64,000 bases of DNA from contig CM114273.1 in assembly GCA_050084515.1 (NCBI GenBank), forward strand, positions 29,264,001-29,328,000, in the 5' to 3' direction. The notes beneath the pieces were generated by a model. It did not search any database, had not been told where the DNA came from, and worked only from the letters and a program-made list of their open reading frames with translations. Made by a program: the position numbers and the translations under genes. Every line of letters starts with the position of its first letter. Position 1 is the first letter of the stretch. Origin of the DNA: Blasia pusilla (Eukaryota > Marchantiophyta > Marchantiopsida > Blasiales). Positions 1 through 12,082 of this stretch are shown here, piece after piece.

Positions 1-173
1 TTGTTTGAACTGTGTCAGTTTCATAACACAGCAAATATCCTTTGTGTTGATAGAGTGTCATCCACCTCTCGGTACCTACTGTTGTGTTTTTGGAATTTTG
101 TCCCTGTGTGGAGTTTTCGATGAAATAGTCTTCTCCTGGTCTCAATAATTCCTCTTCGTATGTGTGATTGCAG

Positions 174-1675
174 ATATCCAAAGGCAATAGAGATTTATGA
201 GATGGTTGCCAGGCAGTCACTGGACAGCAATCTTCTCAAATATAGTGTGAAAGGTTATCTTCTAAATGCAGGCCTCTGTCACCTTTGTGGTGGTGATATG
301 GTTGCCATACACAATGCGTTGGATAAATTCCAGGTCAGAAACATCAGCCCTTCCACATGACGCTTTCCTCTTCTTACTATCAAAACATTTATTGGAACCT
401 TTTGCCAAGGTTGGGTCTAGGAGCCTGGAGGATAATGGGTTTTCTGAATCATTGTTGTGTCTAATCTGCAGGACCTCGATCCAACATTCTCCGGTACAAG
501 AGAGTGCACCTTTTTGTTGGTATGGTTATCAACCTCCTTTTTCTGTTCATAATTGAAATGTTTCTGGTATTACTTATTTCTTTATGTGCTTGAATCTAGA
601 TCAAGACATGAGTTCAGTTTTTTTTTTCACATATGATTAGGGATGATTTCTGCTGTGCCCACTTGGCTTTGGGGTTAATCCCGGAGGGCAGATGCACATG
701 ACTTCTTGTTTTTGAACTTTCAGAACTTGGCAAAAGCAATGGATGAGACAAATGTTAGTGACTTTACTGATGTTCTGAAGGAGTACGACAGTATGTCTCG
801 ATTAGTAAGTTTCTGTCTTACCTTGTTTGCCATGTGCGTAGGCCTCTAGGATCTCTTGCAAATGGAGGTTGATCTTTTCATTCTTTTCATTCTTGATTCA
901 GTTGTGGCCCATTATGTAGTCCTACTTTGTACAATTGACCTATGTTCCTGCTACCCCTATTCTGTCCCTTTGTGCCAAGACAAGCTAAGGCCATTGCAAA
1001 CACTCGTACGTAATTTGTTTACACCTGTTGTGAGCTGTTGGCAAAAAAGTACAGTATTTCCCTGAGTTCATTGAAGTATATTCCAACACTTAGTGTTTGG
1101 TGCACATATCTGGCCTGTGACAGAGTTGGGTAGGTTTGGGTTTGCACCAAAGATCTGTTACCGATTTTGACAACCTATCCTCATCTGTTTTCTTTGGGAC
1201 GTCGGCAGTGGAGGAGACCTGTTCTTGGCACTATTGATTCATAGATCCAAGTCTTCCTCAGTGTTACGAGGTCTTTTTATGAAGATCACATATAGATGCA
1301 AATATTTTCCTGCTTTCCCTTGTTCATCCCTTTCTCTAGTAAATTCTACATCATACTCATTCATTGATCTGTTAATACTTGTCCCAGTATTTTGTTGCTT
1401 TTTTCTCCTCCCACTCTCAGACAGGGTACTCTAGTTTTCACACCAACCTCTTCCATATAGGGTCTGGTGATATCGTTTGTAATGAAAGCCTCATTCTGAG
1501 TTTTCTTTTTCTGCAATATACAATTTCATGTAGGGAAGTTCTCCAAATGTTATGGGATATTTTCTCATAAACTTCCTGGTAATCTGTGTTGTAGGATCAA
1601 TGGAAAACTATGCTTCTTTTACGAGCAAAGAATGCACTGAAGGCTAAGGAGGTTGATGACGATGAGCTCACATGA
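174..1675 (+). CDS. Alpha-SNAP, C-terminal exons (5' part outside window)
   Basis: Alpha-SNAP recruits NSF to SNARE complexes and stimulates its ATPase, so that SNAREs are recycled after membrane fusion in the cytosol. Four exons join in frame: 174-333, 472-519, 724-804 and 1595-1675, with GT-AG borders and a TGA stop. They give the last 122 or so residues of a protein that is usually about 290 residues. Recognisable stretches are [47 protein letters not shown] and [13 protein letters not shown]. The end, DDDELT, keeps the acidic tail and penultimate leucine that the family uses to activate NSF. Exon 174 starts in phase 2, so upstream exons lie left of the window. The last intron (790 bp) has no gene. 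I am confident of the family; which paralogue it is cannot be seen. Confidence 0.93.
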
Positions 1676-3072
1676 AGACCATTTAGTTTCTCCAGACAAA
1701 ATCAAGATTATGTATGAAGGTTCACCTATTGGCATCGGCTGGTTTTGGATGCTCAGTTAATGAAACGCGAGCAGCCGTGAAAACATGTAATTGGTGTGCT
1801 AGACATTCTTTCCCATGGTATGGAGGAGTAGGTTGCATGTTCCCTCAGCGCTTTGCCTCGAATGGAAGAGCTTAGTGTGTTTGTAAATCTATGAATGACA
1901 GCGACTCCCTTCTTTGATGGAATGTGTACCTCCTTATTGCAATTCTTAGTACCACTGGCGCGCTCCTTTGGTGGTATTGTTTTTCTTAGGAGCTCAGGGT
2001 GGAGTGAGGATTGTAACGTTTTGTAGGTCTTGTGGTAGTTCTGGTCTACTTTGACAGCATCCTGGCGTCTCTTCGTCATCCTAGTGATAACAAACTTAGG
2101 ATGGTAATCAATCCCATGTATCAACAGTGATGATATGCCAATAAAGTTATAGGTTTCATTGCGTTATGTACACTTTTCTCTCTTAGTTTTCTTGCTTGGG
2201 TTAGGTAACAGTAAATAAAACTACTGTGCCATACATCTTCACATCGTCTTTCTCGATGTCTTCTCAAGAGTGCTGGAATTTCCAAGGGTTCATTTACACG
2301 GGGGTTCCATCTCAAGTATTTGTATTTGTGGATCCAAGTATCCTATTTTTATAATTTAAAGAGTGGTCTTGTATCCATAGTGATACTTGCATGGCCTCCA
2401 AAAGGGTTGTCTTGGTTTGACCATCTTATTGTTTAAAGTCATTTGCAGAGGCAATAATATGGGTATACACATGGTGGACTTGTCAGAATTGAGGAGTCGG
2501 GATTGCATGAGTAGGATCAAAGAGGGAATAGACGGTTAGGACAGACTAGGCATTTCGGCCACTGAATACACTGTCCAGTTTCAGCAGTACAGGTATATCA
2601 CTGCTGTTTTAGCAGATATGTGAGTCAAATCGCATGAAAAGTAGGCCAACTGTAAGATTTTCCTCGGATAATTTCTAATGCGCATGTTTGAAATCCCCCA
2701 TCATGTAACTTAACCCCTGACCCTGTTTCATTTCAGTTTCCCAGACTGGGTATCTCATCCAGATTTTAAGAGACACCACCCTTGCAATGTGAGCAGTCTG
2801 TTGGAATTTTTCACTGTTAAGAGTATCGTGGGGGTTGAAAGTAGTTTGGATTTTCTTCATAGGAATCAGAGTCTCATCCATTCCATGATCTGCCACTCGT
2901 GATCGTTTGGGGTGGGGGTTGTATGGAGGTGGTTTCTGCTTTCATTTCCTTTCCTCAATTCAAAATGTGCATGTGAACTTGTCTTATCTCCTTTCATCAG
3001 GTAAAATGTTTTTTTATCTCTCCCAGGAATGGACTACAGATTGTAATGACTCCAAGACCTCATTTGGAAATA
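1676..3072. other. Alpha-SNAP 3' UTR and intergenic DNA
   Basis: The first ~470 bp are probably 3' UTR. In the rest I see no coding exon, RNA gene or clear mobile element. Confidence 0.4.
2140..2145 (+). promoter_or_regulatory. Candidate polyadenylation signal of alpha-SNAP
   Basis: AATAAA lies 465 bp past the alpha-SNAP stop in a T-rich stretch. It is the best poly(A) signal I see on this strand, but plant signals are loose and nothing confirms its use. Confidence 0.35.
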
Positions 3073-3280
3073 GCTTTTTGTGGCCACCCCTATGGCAAAA
3101 TAATCAATAATTGACTACAAATAAACTCTAGTAGTTTGGACAACTCATGAGAGTCCTTTACCAGATTCGGGTAAGGCTTTTTGTGACCACCCTTATGACA
3201 AAATAAGCAGTTGGCTTCACATATTCACTCCGTTTCAGTCTGGACAACACGCGAGTGTCCTATGACCACAACCCACCATC
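3073..3280. repeat. Imperfect tandem duplication, 103-bp period
   Basis: Two adjacent copies, about 3073-3175 and 3176-3280, both begin GCTTTTTGTG followed by CCACCC and later share TTTGGACAAC/TCTGGACAAC and GAGTGTCC-like blocks. They are clearly diverged. No coding capacity. Confidence 0.7.
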
Positions 3281-3579
3281 CCCTAGTGTCACCTCAATAG
3301 GTGTGAAGGAATGGGATGTAATGTTGGTACGAGAGACTTACTTTGGAAATGAGAATATTGTACGAATCTCAAGCAGTAAATTCTTTTGGGGTGTTACTTA
3401 CCTAAGTAGGAGTTGGCAAGCATTTTGTCTAATCCAAGCCAGAAAAATGATGTTGTCACGTGTGTAACTATGAAAGGGAATATGTATGTATGTCATGCAA
3501 GTGAATGTAAGATATTTTGGTCATTGTTGCGGGATCACCAAGCATTCATATTGTGGGGCAAACCTTGCAATTATAGACA

Positions 3580-3806
3580 CTAGTAAGGTGCTAATGCGAT
3601 GAACACATATGAAGATACCAACGAAAAGAATTGGTGTACAACTTGTGTCATGCATGGGAGTGAAGGGACTAATCATGTTGCACACAAAATTGATTTTTTT
3701 TTTCGTTGTCTGTTGTTTGGGAAACATTTTCTTGCTGCCCAGATGCCACACGTCAAGCAGACAAGTGCTTGCAAAAAAAAATGGCACTCTCCAATAATAA
3801 TATAGA
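3580..3806 (-). mobile_element. Miniature Helitron (copy 1, 227 bp)
   Basis: Read on the minus strand, the element starts TCTATATTATTATTGGAGAG at 3806 and ends ACTAG at 3580. The flanking bases are A before the 5' end and T after the 3' end, as expected for Helitron insertion between A and T without target duplication. It encodes nothing and is non-autonomous. About 45 bp at the 5' end match copy 4 (26406-26556) closely, including the block next to GCACTCTCC. The 3' hairpin is degenerate. Confidence 0.75.
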
Positions 3807-6800
3807 TTTCATTTTATCGAAAGATTTGTTTATACACCCCATTATGTGTAAAGTGCCTCTTTTCACTTACAATGGGCATTACTTCTTACACTGATATTAT
3901 TCGGGCATATATTTAAGAATATTTTTGGATAGACATGATTCATTCTTTCATATGGAATGAGATCAACATTTAAGGTAAATATATTCTTGCATATAAAGGA
4001 CGTGTCTTGGAAGATAATTTATGCTTTTACGCATTATATTTTTGATGAATTTATGAAGAAAATAATGTTGAAAGTATAGGAAAACCAATATAAAAATACC
4101 TCCCCATAGAATAGATATATGATTTCTACATTGATTTCATCAACATCTTAATTTTTTGGTGTAAGAAAAATTATATCTTTTAAAAGTTTATATAATGAAA
4201 ATTTACAAAATCATTTCCACATGTGATGTCAATAAGAAAAGATAACTTATTTTCTTACTCTTAGTTACTGTATCATGTGTCAATAGTATAAAATCATCTC
4301 CAAAGTAAGCTTGCAAAGGTTCTTGTCCCTCTCCAATTTCCAATAGCCAGTGCGCAAAAGCTTGTTGTTGCACACTCATGTTTACTTCCAAATTTTGAAC
4401 TCTCATATTCTTCGTAAGATTCATAACCCTCACAAGTGATCATAAAGATCATCTTTTTAGTAAAACTTGAAGAATTTTTGGACGATCTCCATGATAAACT
4501 ATAAGTAAGACTTGGTAAAATTCTCCACCAAAGATTATGATTTTTTTCCAAAAGGAACATTTCTCAAGTCTTTGGAAGGCACTCCCATGATATGTTGTAA
4601 AGAATGATTAACAACCTTAAATGCATGGAGATCGGTCATAGGTGCCTCATCCCATATGATGAGTGAAACCTTTCAAATTACCCATGCAATTTTGCTATTA
4701 ACTGATAACCTAAAAATTACATACTCAAAGAGATTAGAATTTTGGGTCAGATATTATACTACCTTATTTTTGTATAGAGTTGGAAAGTGAGGGATAGAAT
4801 AAACCCTTATTTTCAAGTTGAGCTCTCATCTAGATTGATAGGAATCTTGAAGCATGAATGTATTATCCTCCATCTAAGAATAAAGTAGCCACTCCCAATG
4901 ATGAGATTGCTAGAGCTATACCTCCAGCATCTCGTATAGTTGCAAGAAGAAGATTGTATAAGACGAGGTTCTAGTTCCGCTAGACCGTCAATAAATAATA
5001 TTTTTGCGATGGGTGTAGTATCGACAACAATGATGGAATCCAATTCATCGTGTTCAGATTTTCCTTATCTAATCTAGCTTGTTTATATAAGTGATCTCAA
5101 TCAAACAAGAGGTCTTTCACTTCCAAACACGAATGTGAAGATGGAGCTTGGGAATCCACTTAGGGCATATCTAGGAAATCGGATAATTTTTTTCCTTGAT
5201 CTTGCATATGGTAGTGGACATCCAAGAATGCAATGTTAATAATCAGAATAGTAAGAGCAAGTTTAGGAATTCCCGTTTTCTACAAAACTTCCAATATTCA
5301 TGAAACAAGTCCAATAGCAAAAGCAAAAAATAGGAAATTTATTGGAAAACAAAAGAAAAGGAATTACCTCACATCGTTTATATAACAAGTCATTTATGAT
5401 TGGGATTAAAAAGTGACACCATAATCGAGCAAGATGAGCAAGTGTGTTATAAGTCATAATAACAATAAAGAGTTGACATAGTGCACAACCTCTATGGACT
5501 TCAAAAGCTTCTTGGAAGCATGAGAATACTTACCTTTCATCATTTAGAAGCCCCATTTGAATAGCAACCTCCTTAAATGTTGGACATACCACTCCATGCA
5601 TAGTTCTTAAGGTCTCGTACATAGTGACATCTCAAATATGATGAAGTAGCAATCACAACCAATGATGCCCTCCTCCACCGACATAAAATTGAAGGTACGT
5701 ACTTGGTAAATAATATGAACTTCATTCCAACATTTTCTTCACACGTGAACAGGATGCTAGAAGTGGGACTTGGAGTGGATTTAATGGAGTGGCAATGAAA
5801 AAAATTGTTCTAGCTTGGATAAGTAAGATATAAGCAACCAATAAGATAACCACAATCGTTTCTTCTAAAACTTCTATGAATCCATTTTTTTTTATTACTC
5901 CAACGATAATAGGAAGGAAACTCAAGGTATAAATATTTTTGAGCTAATGCCTTGCATTAAGATAATATGATGTCCCATCAATAACATCCCTTGACGTGGA
6001 GGTAGCTGCATTATTTAACACCTTGAAGGATTTTGCATCCGATCCCTTATACACATATTTATAGAAGTATTATAGAGCGGAAATGGTGTTTGTAATCTCC
6101 AAATTAATATGACACTAAAAAAAATTACGTAACAAAGGGTTGTAAGGAAAAAATAAATGATTACCTTAACTTTGATCACTCTTCATTATCTTTGCTCCAT
6201 TATCTTGTGTGCAACATAAGAAAGAGGCAAAAAAAGAAGAAGAAAATCCAAATAAATATAATGTCATTTGCAAGAACTGTGGAAAGGCTAAAACAGGCTC
6301 TGGAAATAAATTGCATACCTCCAATGAATTGGATATCTATTTTTGCTATCATGCTTGCAAATGGCTTAGGATAGCCTTTGGTCCATTTTTTTTGTTTCCT
6401 TATCCATGCATGGAGCATTTGGATTGAGTTGTCCATATGGCCATGGGCCATGAACCATGCAATTAGCTATAGTGGGGGACAATAATCTAGCAATCCTAGA
6501 ATGGTTAAATACATGAGAGCAAGCCCCTCCTTGATCTCAAACCCCTAAAGTTGCTTAGGGACAAAAGGCGGGGATTAGGTTCAAGGATCATAAGTTGACT
6601 AAATCGTAACGATATGAACGACTACTTCCTAACATATGAAAAGGAAACCTCATGAAATGGCCAGCCCTTGTCATATCACAAGCTTGTGCAAGAAGACAAG
6701 TATCACTACTTGTAATCCTTTGGTTGTAACCCCATCTTGTCCCATCTTACTATAATAGTGTAGATTGTATCTCCATTGCATTAAAGTTTTCTCTAACTTA

Positions 6801-7325
6801 AAGCCAATGGACTCACAAATTCCAAGACTATATCCCCTCTTTCTAGAAGATAAACCACCATTACGATTAGAGATCTATTGGAGAAAATACTCGCCAACTT
6901 CATATGATGAACACTTAGAAGGTTTGTGCCCACAAAACTAGTCCATTATATGACTGAATTGACTATTGTAGACCTTTGTAGGAAGCATTGTTGGAAAGTT
7001 TAAAGGAGCTCTAGCCACTATGACTTCAATTGAAATTGAGTGAGACACCAATTCACCCATTCGGCGACCATTGCTCAAGAATACAAATTGGTCAAAGCCA
7101 TTAAACACCACATTAAGATTTTATGTTACGATTTCATTTAGTAGATAAGTTTATGACTTGCAAATTTTCTGTGGAAAGAACAAGAACGACACATCTCGTA
7201 TTCTCCTTGGGCATTGTCTCTTTTATGTCTAAACATATGCATCATCATGTGACGATAGACACTTAATTTTTCACTAAATTACACCAAGTGGATATTCTCT
7301 CTAGTGAAACAATTCACATCAATTG
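3807..7325. other. AT-rich intergenic DNA
   Basis: Low-GC sequence with many short frames on both strands and no recognisable domain, splice-consistent exon series, tRNA or rRNA. Old repeat debris is likely but I cannot name it. Confidence 0.4.
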
Positions 7326-8070
7326 TGTTGGACGACTATTGGGATTATCCTCGAAGCCTACACCTATTAGGAGATGTGAGCTCCATTGGTAGATGTATAT
7401 ATAGGATCATTTTATGGCACATGTATGTATGGATAATTACATGTTATTCTTCTTTCCACTTTGGCCCTTCCTTTTCCCTCTAACACTCAAGCTTTGAACT
7501 TGATCACTCCAATTCTTGCGAATTGGAGCAAACATGATTTGTAGCATGGATATTTGTTTCCATCCAAATGTCTATTTTTTTCTCTCTTATAGTGCTTTAG
7601 AAAGTACTCCTTATGGAGACCAATCCCGATTCCCCAATCCTCAACCATATAAGGATAGGCGATTCATCCTTTCCTAAGAATTTTTAATCATGAGCAATTC
7701 AACGTTTGAATGAACCCTATCACCATGTATTCATCAACATACTTCCACTCAAATGACTACTAATTACTATCCTCTTCCAATTGGTCAAGTCCTAGCTTTG
7801 GAAGGCCTTCTTGGGTTATTTTCTCCTCATATTCCAATCACTTGGAGCACGTTGGCCTTACTCTTGGTGAATGAGTCATATGAATCCCACTATTAGAATC
7901 ACTATTGAACATTCTGGACACAATTGTAATATCTCTAGGATTGGTCAAAGGATTATACTTGTTGGGGATACCATCTATACCCATCCAATCTCAATCTAGC
8001 AAATGTTGTGATCTCTTTGTGAGTTAGGTAGGAGAAGTAAAGGTTTAACTCTACGATGTGGTATTAGAGC
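7326..8070 (+). mobile_element. Possible 5' LTR and primer-binding site of a decayed LTR element
   Basis: At 8059-8070 TGGTATTAGAGC differs by one base from the plant initiator-tRNA-Met primer-binding site TGGTATCAGAGC. The ~730 bp before it start TGTTGG and include a TATATATA box at 7396-7403, as an LTR might. I find no matching 3' LTR and the LTR boundaries are guesses. Confidence 0.4.
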
Positions 8071-9577
8071 ACACCATTGAATAGGCCACGGTTTGTGGGA
8101 AATTTTGGCAAATGTGATCAAGTTGATCAAAATGGTGAAGGATGCAAAAAAGGCAAGAAAAATCAAGAAGAAAGTCGTGGATCTCAACTTCTCAAGCCGC
8201 CATGGGATCGGATCGGGGAGATTCAAAGATGGTGGGAATGAGCCCAAAGGCCGGGCCACATCTCCCATTCGGTCTTGTAGATCTTGAGAGATTCGACTAG
8301 GAAAGGAATAGGGTGAAGATTTTGGAAGAAAAATGTTATTTGGCGAGTCTAGCAATTTGACTCTTAACAATTTGCTAGAGAAACTCGATCTCAAGAGGCA
8401 TGATGCCCTAGCTGATAGAGCAAAGGATTCATTGCCACAAAGAAGAGGATGAGCATAAATTCTCTTTAGGGAGTTACATGGGTTCAATCTCCCTCGAACT
8501 TAAAAGAGGTCCAAAGCACCATCTTTGAGGGATTGGAGGACCAACCGCAAGCCCATATGGAATATGTGGTTGGGAAGACCATGAAGGCTTGTAACTCAAC
8601 TTTGGTCTTGTCACCAATATATGAGGTGGACAACATGAGGAAGGGGTTAAGTTGTTTCATTCTATCTGTTCGTTCGTTCGTTCGTTTGTCTATCTTTCCA
8701 TTTGTCTACTTGAGTCTTGGAACAAGGGGTTCACCATGTTTCATGTTGGAGCTACAGAACCATTTGGGCCGCACCTTGAGGATTAAACGAGTGCTTTGTT
8801 TTGGGTGAACGCTTGGTGGAGAATGATCGGGGCTCGTTGAACAAGCCTTCGTAGGTAGACGATATGCACCTTAGGAGACTCAGAACCAATTAGCAATGGG
8901 AAGTCCCACCAGCTCATCTACAGGACGCACTACCAGATGGGTCGTTGAGACTCAGTTTGAGTCTTCAAATTGCAAGACTCAAGATTGGAATCTCTTTGTA
9001 GGAGTAGAGATTAAACTTTATGTCGAATCACTTCAAGTGGCATTAAATCAACCAAAATATGAGGAAATTGTGATAGATTTTGCACAATAGTCTACTTGAA
9101 ACAAACTCAAAATGAACATGTATCAGATAAGCTCAAGACATGGAGATCCTTTGGACCATGTGTATGTCTTTGGGTCAAGTCAAGATGGAATTGGTACCTT
9201 CTAACATACTCCCATGAATACTCCTTCTTGCCTTTGTACAGTAATTTTTTTCATGTGTTCAAGAGAAGGAATCCTCATGTAGTCCAATTTAGTTTTTTTT
9301 TTTTCCGTAAGATGAGAGGTGGAACTTTATTTCACATAGAAGCCACATCTATGACCTTCAAACTATTTTTTTTTGGTAAGAAGTGGATGTGCCATAAGTT
9401 TGAAGGATCCGAGGATATGCACCCTTAGATCATGCGATGACATCAAAATAATTATTAACATAAAAATTAGTTTCAGTATTAACCTTAATCTTCTATGGGC
9501 CCTGGATGGATTTGGGTCACCCTTTCTTATGAACCCCAAATGGATTTGGAATTCTCTTGTTGCCCCATCTTCTAGCA
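8071..9577. other. Decayed, possibly retroelement-derived DNA
   Basis: This follows the primer-binding-site-like motif and has several short frames on the + strand (8093-8287, 8533-8808, 8896-9090) separated by stops. None shows a protein motif I recognise. They could be remains of a gag-like gene or chance frames. A short GTTC microsatellite lies at 8668-8686. Confidence 0.3.
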
Positions 9578-9744
9578 TCTATATAATTAATTAAAAGAGA
9601 ACAAGGTTTGAGGAAACCCTCCTCCGGTGCTGACACCTGTCATCTAAGGATTCTTATGATGTTGACACATATCACTTTGAGAGGCGAAGTTGAATTAAGG
9701 AGAGATAATTTTTTTTTATCATCCGTAGCACGGGCACCGACTAG
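9578..9744 (+). mobile_element. Miniature Helitron (copy 2, 167 bp, best preserved 3' end)
   Basis: It starts TCTATATAATTAATT after A9577 and ends CACCGACTAG before T9745. A hairpin CCGT-AGC-ACGG (9723-9733) lies 11 nt before the end of the element, the classical Helitron 3' architecture. No coding capacity. A diverged relative of its first 60 bp recurs near 10906-10960. Confidence 0.85.
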
Positions 9745-9953
9745 TGTTTCTTAAAATCCTAGTGTATGTACTTCCTTAATTTTGAAACCTTACATATTGA
9801 GACGTACCACCCAATTCTTTCATCATTTTTTGTACCCTCGTTTAAGAGGGGCTGAGCTGGTTTTAATATGATTTCAAAATAGAAAAACAAAGCATGCTAG
9901 CAAAACCGAATCAAGAACAAGGCATCTATTCCCAACTTTTAGTGGGTCGTTTT

Positions 9954-11516
9954 GTGGCACCCAAACTCGAGAGTTGACATAAATATTCCGAAATTTGGAA
10001 CAACGGTATATACATTTTTTTCATTTAAAAAAAAAAGTGAGCAGATTATTTTGTACGATGGATGTTATCTCCTAATTAAGAAATTACATTTATCATCTCA
10101 CTTTCACCGTTCCAAATTCCAATCTTCCCACCAAAACTTCAAAGGTAATGGTTGCATTAATGGATAAAAGTGTTCTCCAAGCCGAGAGATTTTTTAAGAA
10201 TATCTTTCCTTTGATTAGGCAGCTCTTAACGGGCGTCATTTGTAAGCTAATAAAAAAGTATTATATCCAGGATTATGCTTTGGTGCGCGTCCAAACCTCT
10301 TGGGAGGCCAACTAGGGAGTTAATAATAACTGCATTAATGGAGAAAAGTGTTCCTAAACTTTCCATTGTCGTGAAGACGAAAACCATTTCGTGTCGTTCG
10401 TTACTAATGCGTTTCGTAATGGGAGAAAAAAATTTACGTTGACTCCTACACTTTTTCGTGTGGCATTCTTTCCACCCAAAACTTGAGAGTTAATAATTAC
10501 AATAAAGGATAAAGTGTTCCCAAATTTGAGATTTTTAGGGGGTAATAAGGTGAAGAAAGTATTCAACCCAAAGCCATAGGTAACTCGAGAGAAAATGAAT
10601 GAAAATAAAAGAGATTAAACATCATTAAAGTATTGAAACATGAGAATATTTCTGGTAGCCGGTGAAAGGGTGAAAAGAGAATAATTTTTATCACATTTAA
10701 AATATTTGATTTATATTAGTGGAAGTCAAAAGAAAATCATGGAAAAAGCTCTAGTCTTATGTATCACTAGTTAGGACCCGCGAGGATCGATGCCTCTAAT
10801 AGCTTCTCTTTACCAATTTCCAGACCTTGTTAAGGTGACGAAAGTATTTTTGAGAGAAATTTAATAAGGAGGAGCAACTTCATAATACTACGTATTATGA
10901 AGTTGAGGGGTATAACTAAAAGGGGACGGGGTTGAGGAAACACTCCTCCTGTCTTGACAAATGTATCTTCTACTCTCTCCGGTGTAGAAGATTCGGATAA
11001 TATTCAACATAAGAGCTAAATTGACCGTCATCTTAACCAATATCTTTTTGACTATGATTTTTACTCTTATATAATATGGGTATTATATTTGTTACAGCTC
11101 CTAGAATTCTCATTGTTTTTTTTCATGTGTCCTCTGTACATATGTATTAATTATTTTCTTCTCCTTATAAAGAAAGGGTCGCAAACTGGTTAGTAGGTAG
11201 AAGATCTGAGATATTTGAATGAAAGGTGATTTATTTATTATCCCAACTAAGAAATTAGAGCGACACCGCAACTCGAGACTTGACAATCGGAATTAAGTAG
11301 GAAAAAGTTCCCGAACTGGTAGATATTAATTAGGAAAATATCGAAACGGCGGGAAACGATACGTCAGAAAGAATATTATTTCGTAATAGTTAATCGTCGT
11401 GCAACAATTAAATGATGAAATTACCTCGACCCCTATTCGCACTTTCGGCGTGTCACTCTGGCGAGCCAAGCTTGGAAGTGAATAATTACGATAAAGAGAA
11501 AAGTGTTTCGTTAAAT
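9954..11516. repeat. Irregular ~170-bp degenerate repeat series
   Basis: A unit resembling ACTCGAGAGTTGAC / AATTACAATAAAGG / AAAGTGTTCCC recurs at about 9954, 10129, 10303 and 10459 (spacings 156-175 bp) and again at about 11262 and 11450. Some copies are preceded by a TTCGTGTGGCA-like block. Copies are strongly diverged, so this looks like an old satellite-like or nested-element remnant. No gene is seen. Confidence 0.55.
10875..10905. repeat. Perfect 14-bp hairpin
   Basis: CAACTTCATAATAC is followed by a TAC loop and its exact complement GTATTATGAAGTTG. No CTRR end follows, so it is not a standard Helitron terminus. Confidence 0.85.
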
Positions 11517-11593
11517 GGAAGTTGTTTTCCTAATAAGAGGATGGCAACGTCCCTCATAGTTCTTATCTGTAATACCCGGTGTAGATCCGTACC

Positions 11594-11599
11594 CACGTG
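11594..11599 (+). promoter_or_regulatory. G-box upstream of the FKF/ZTL-like gene
   Basis: CACGTG, about 1.14 kb before the start codon, is the core bound by plant bHLH/bZIP factors including phytochrome-interacting factors. An AGATATTT (reverse of the CCA1/evening-element core AAATATCT) is at 11209-11216. Both are short motifs; regulation is inference. Confidence 0.35.
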
Positions 11600-11660
11600 G
11601 TGTAGCTTTAGTTACACAAGTCCGGCACAGTCAGGATTACTTCCAGGCGGGGGCCCCCCC

Positions 11661-11716
11661 ACTTGGCCAATGGCTCCCGCGGACCCCCCCCCAACTTGGC
11701 CAATGGCTCCCGCGGA
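11661..11716. repeat. Tandem 33-bp duplication carrying two CCAAT boxes
   Basis: ACTTGGCCAATGGCTCCCGC occurs at 11661 and again at 11694, each next to a C-run. Each copy holds GGCCAATGG, a CCAAT box. It lies about 1.0-1.1 kb upstream of the FKF/ZTL-like start codon in GC-rich DNA, and is probably promoter-proximal if the leader is long. Confidence 0.75.
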
Positions 11717-12029
11717 CGGGATCCGTTCCGCTGCCGCCTATCGCCAGGACACGAGAGCTTTCGCGATCTATGCGCCGTATTAATTGCGCGCGGTGGGAAA
11801 TATCGCGAATGAGCGTGAACGCAAGGAGCGTCATCCTCCGGAAAGCGTCGCCGCGCACTGCTGCCCCCCACCCCCGCCCCCGCCTTCGTTTGGCATCCGC
11901 GCCTGCCACCGCGGCACTTTTCCGACGCGCGCGGATAGAGGGAGAGAGCGCTCCCTCTTTCTCTCTCTCTTTTCGTGTGGCGTTCTTGCTCAGACAGCCA
12001 GACCCGATCAAAGACTCCTACGAGGTGAG

Positions 12030-12082
12030 AGGAGTAGGAGTAGGAGTAGGAGGAGGAGGAGGAGGAGGAGGAGGAGGAGGAG
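12030..12082. repeat. GGAGTA/GGA microsatellite in the FKF/ZTL-like leader
   Basis: Three GGAGTA units run into an uninterrupted GGA tract. Polymeric frames over it (poly-Leu, poly-Arg, poly-Gly) are artefacts. More GA-rich runs follow to 12300, suggesting a long purine-rich 5' UTR; ATGGTGAGT at 12234 could be a leader-intron donor. Confidence 0.8.

Noticed and set aside
7996-8487. 163-codon minus-strand frame
   Set aside because: Overlaps the proposed primer-binding site and shows no family motif.
8400-8495. tRNA-like A-box and B-box words (TAGCTGATAGAGC, GGGTTCAATCTCCC)
   Set aside because: I could not fold an acceptor stem or anticodon arm around them.
10767-10795. Possible seventh Helitron 3' end on the minus strand (ACTAG next to GACCCGCGAGG)
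   Set aside because: The end is suggestive, but no TCTATAT-like 5' end with an A flank was found in range.
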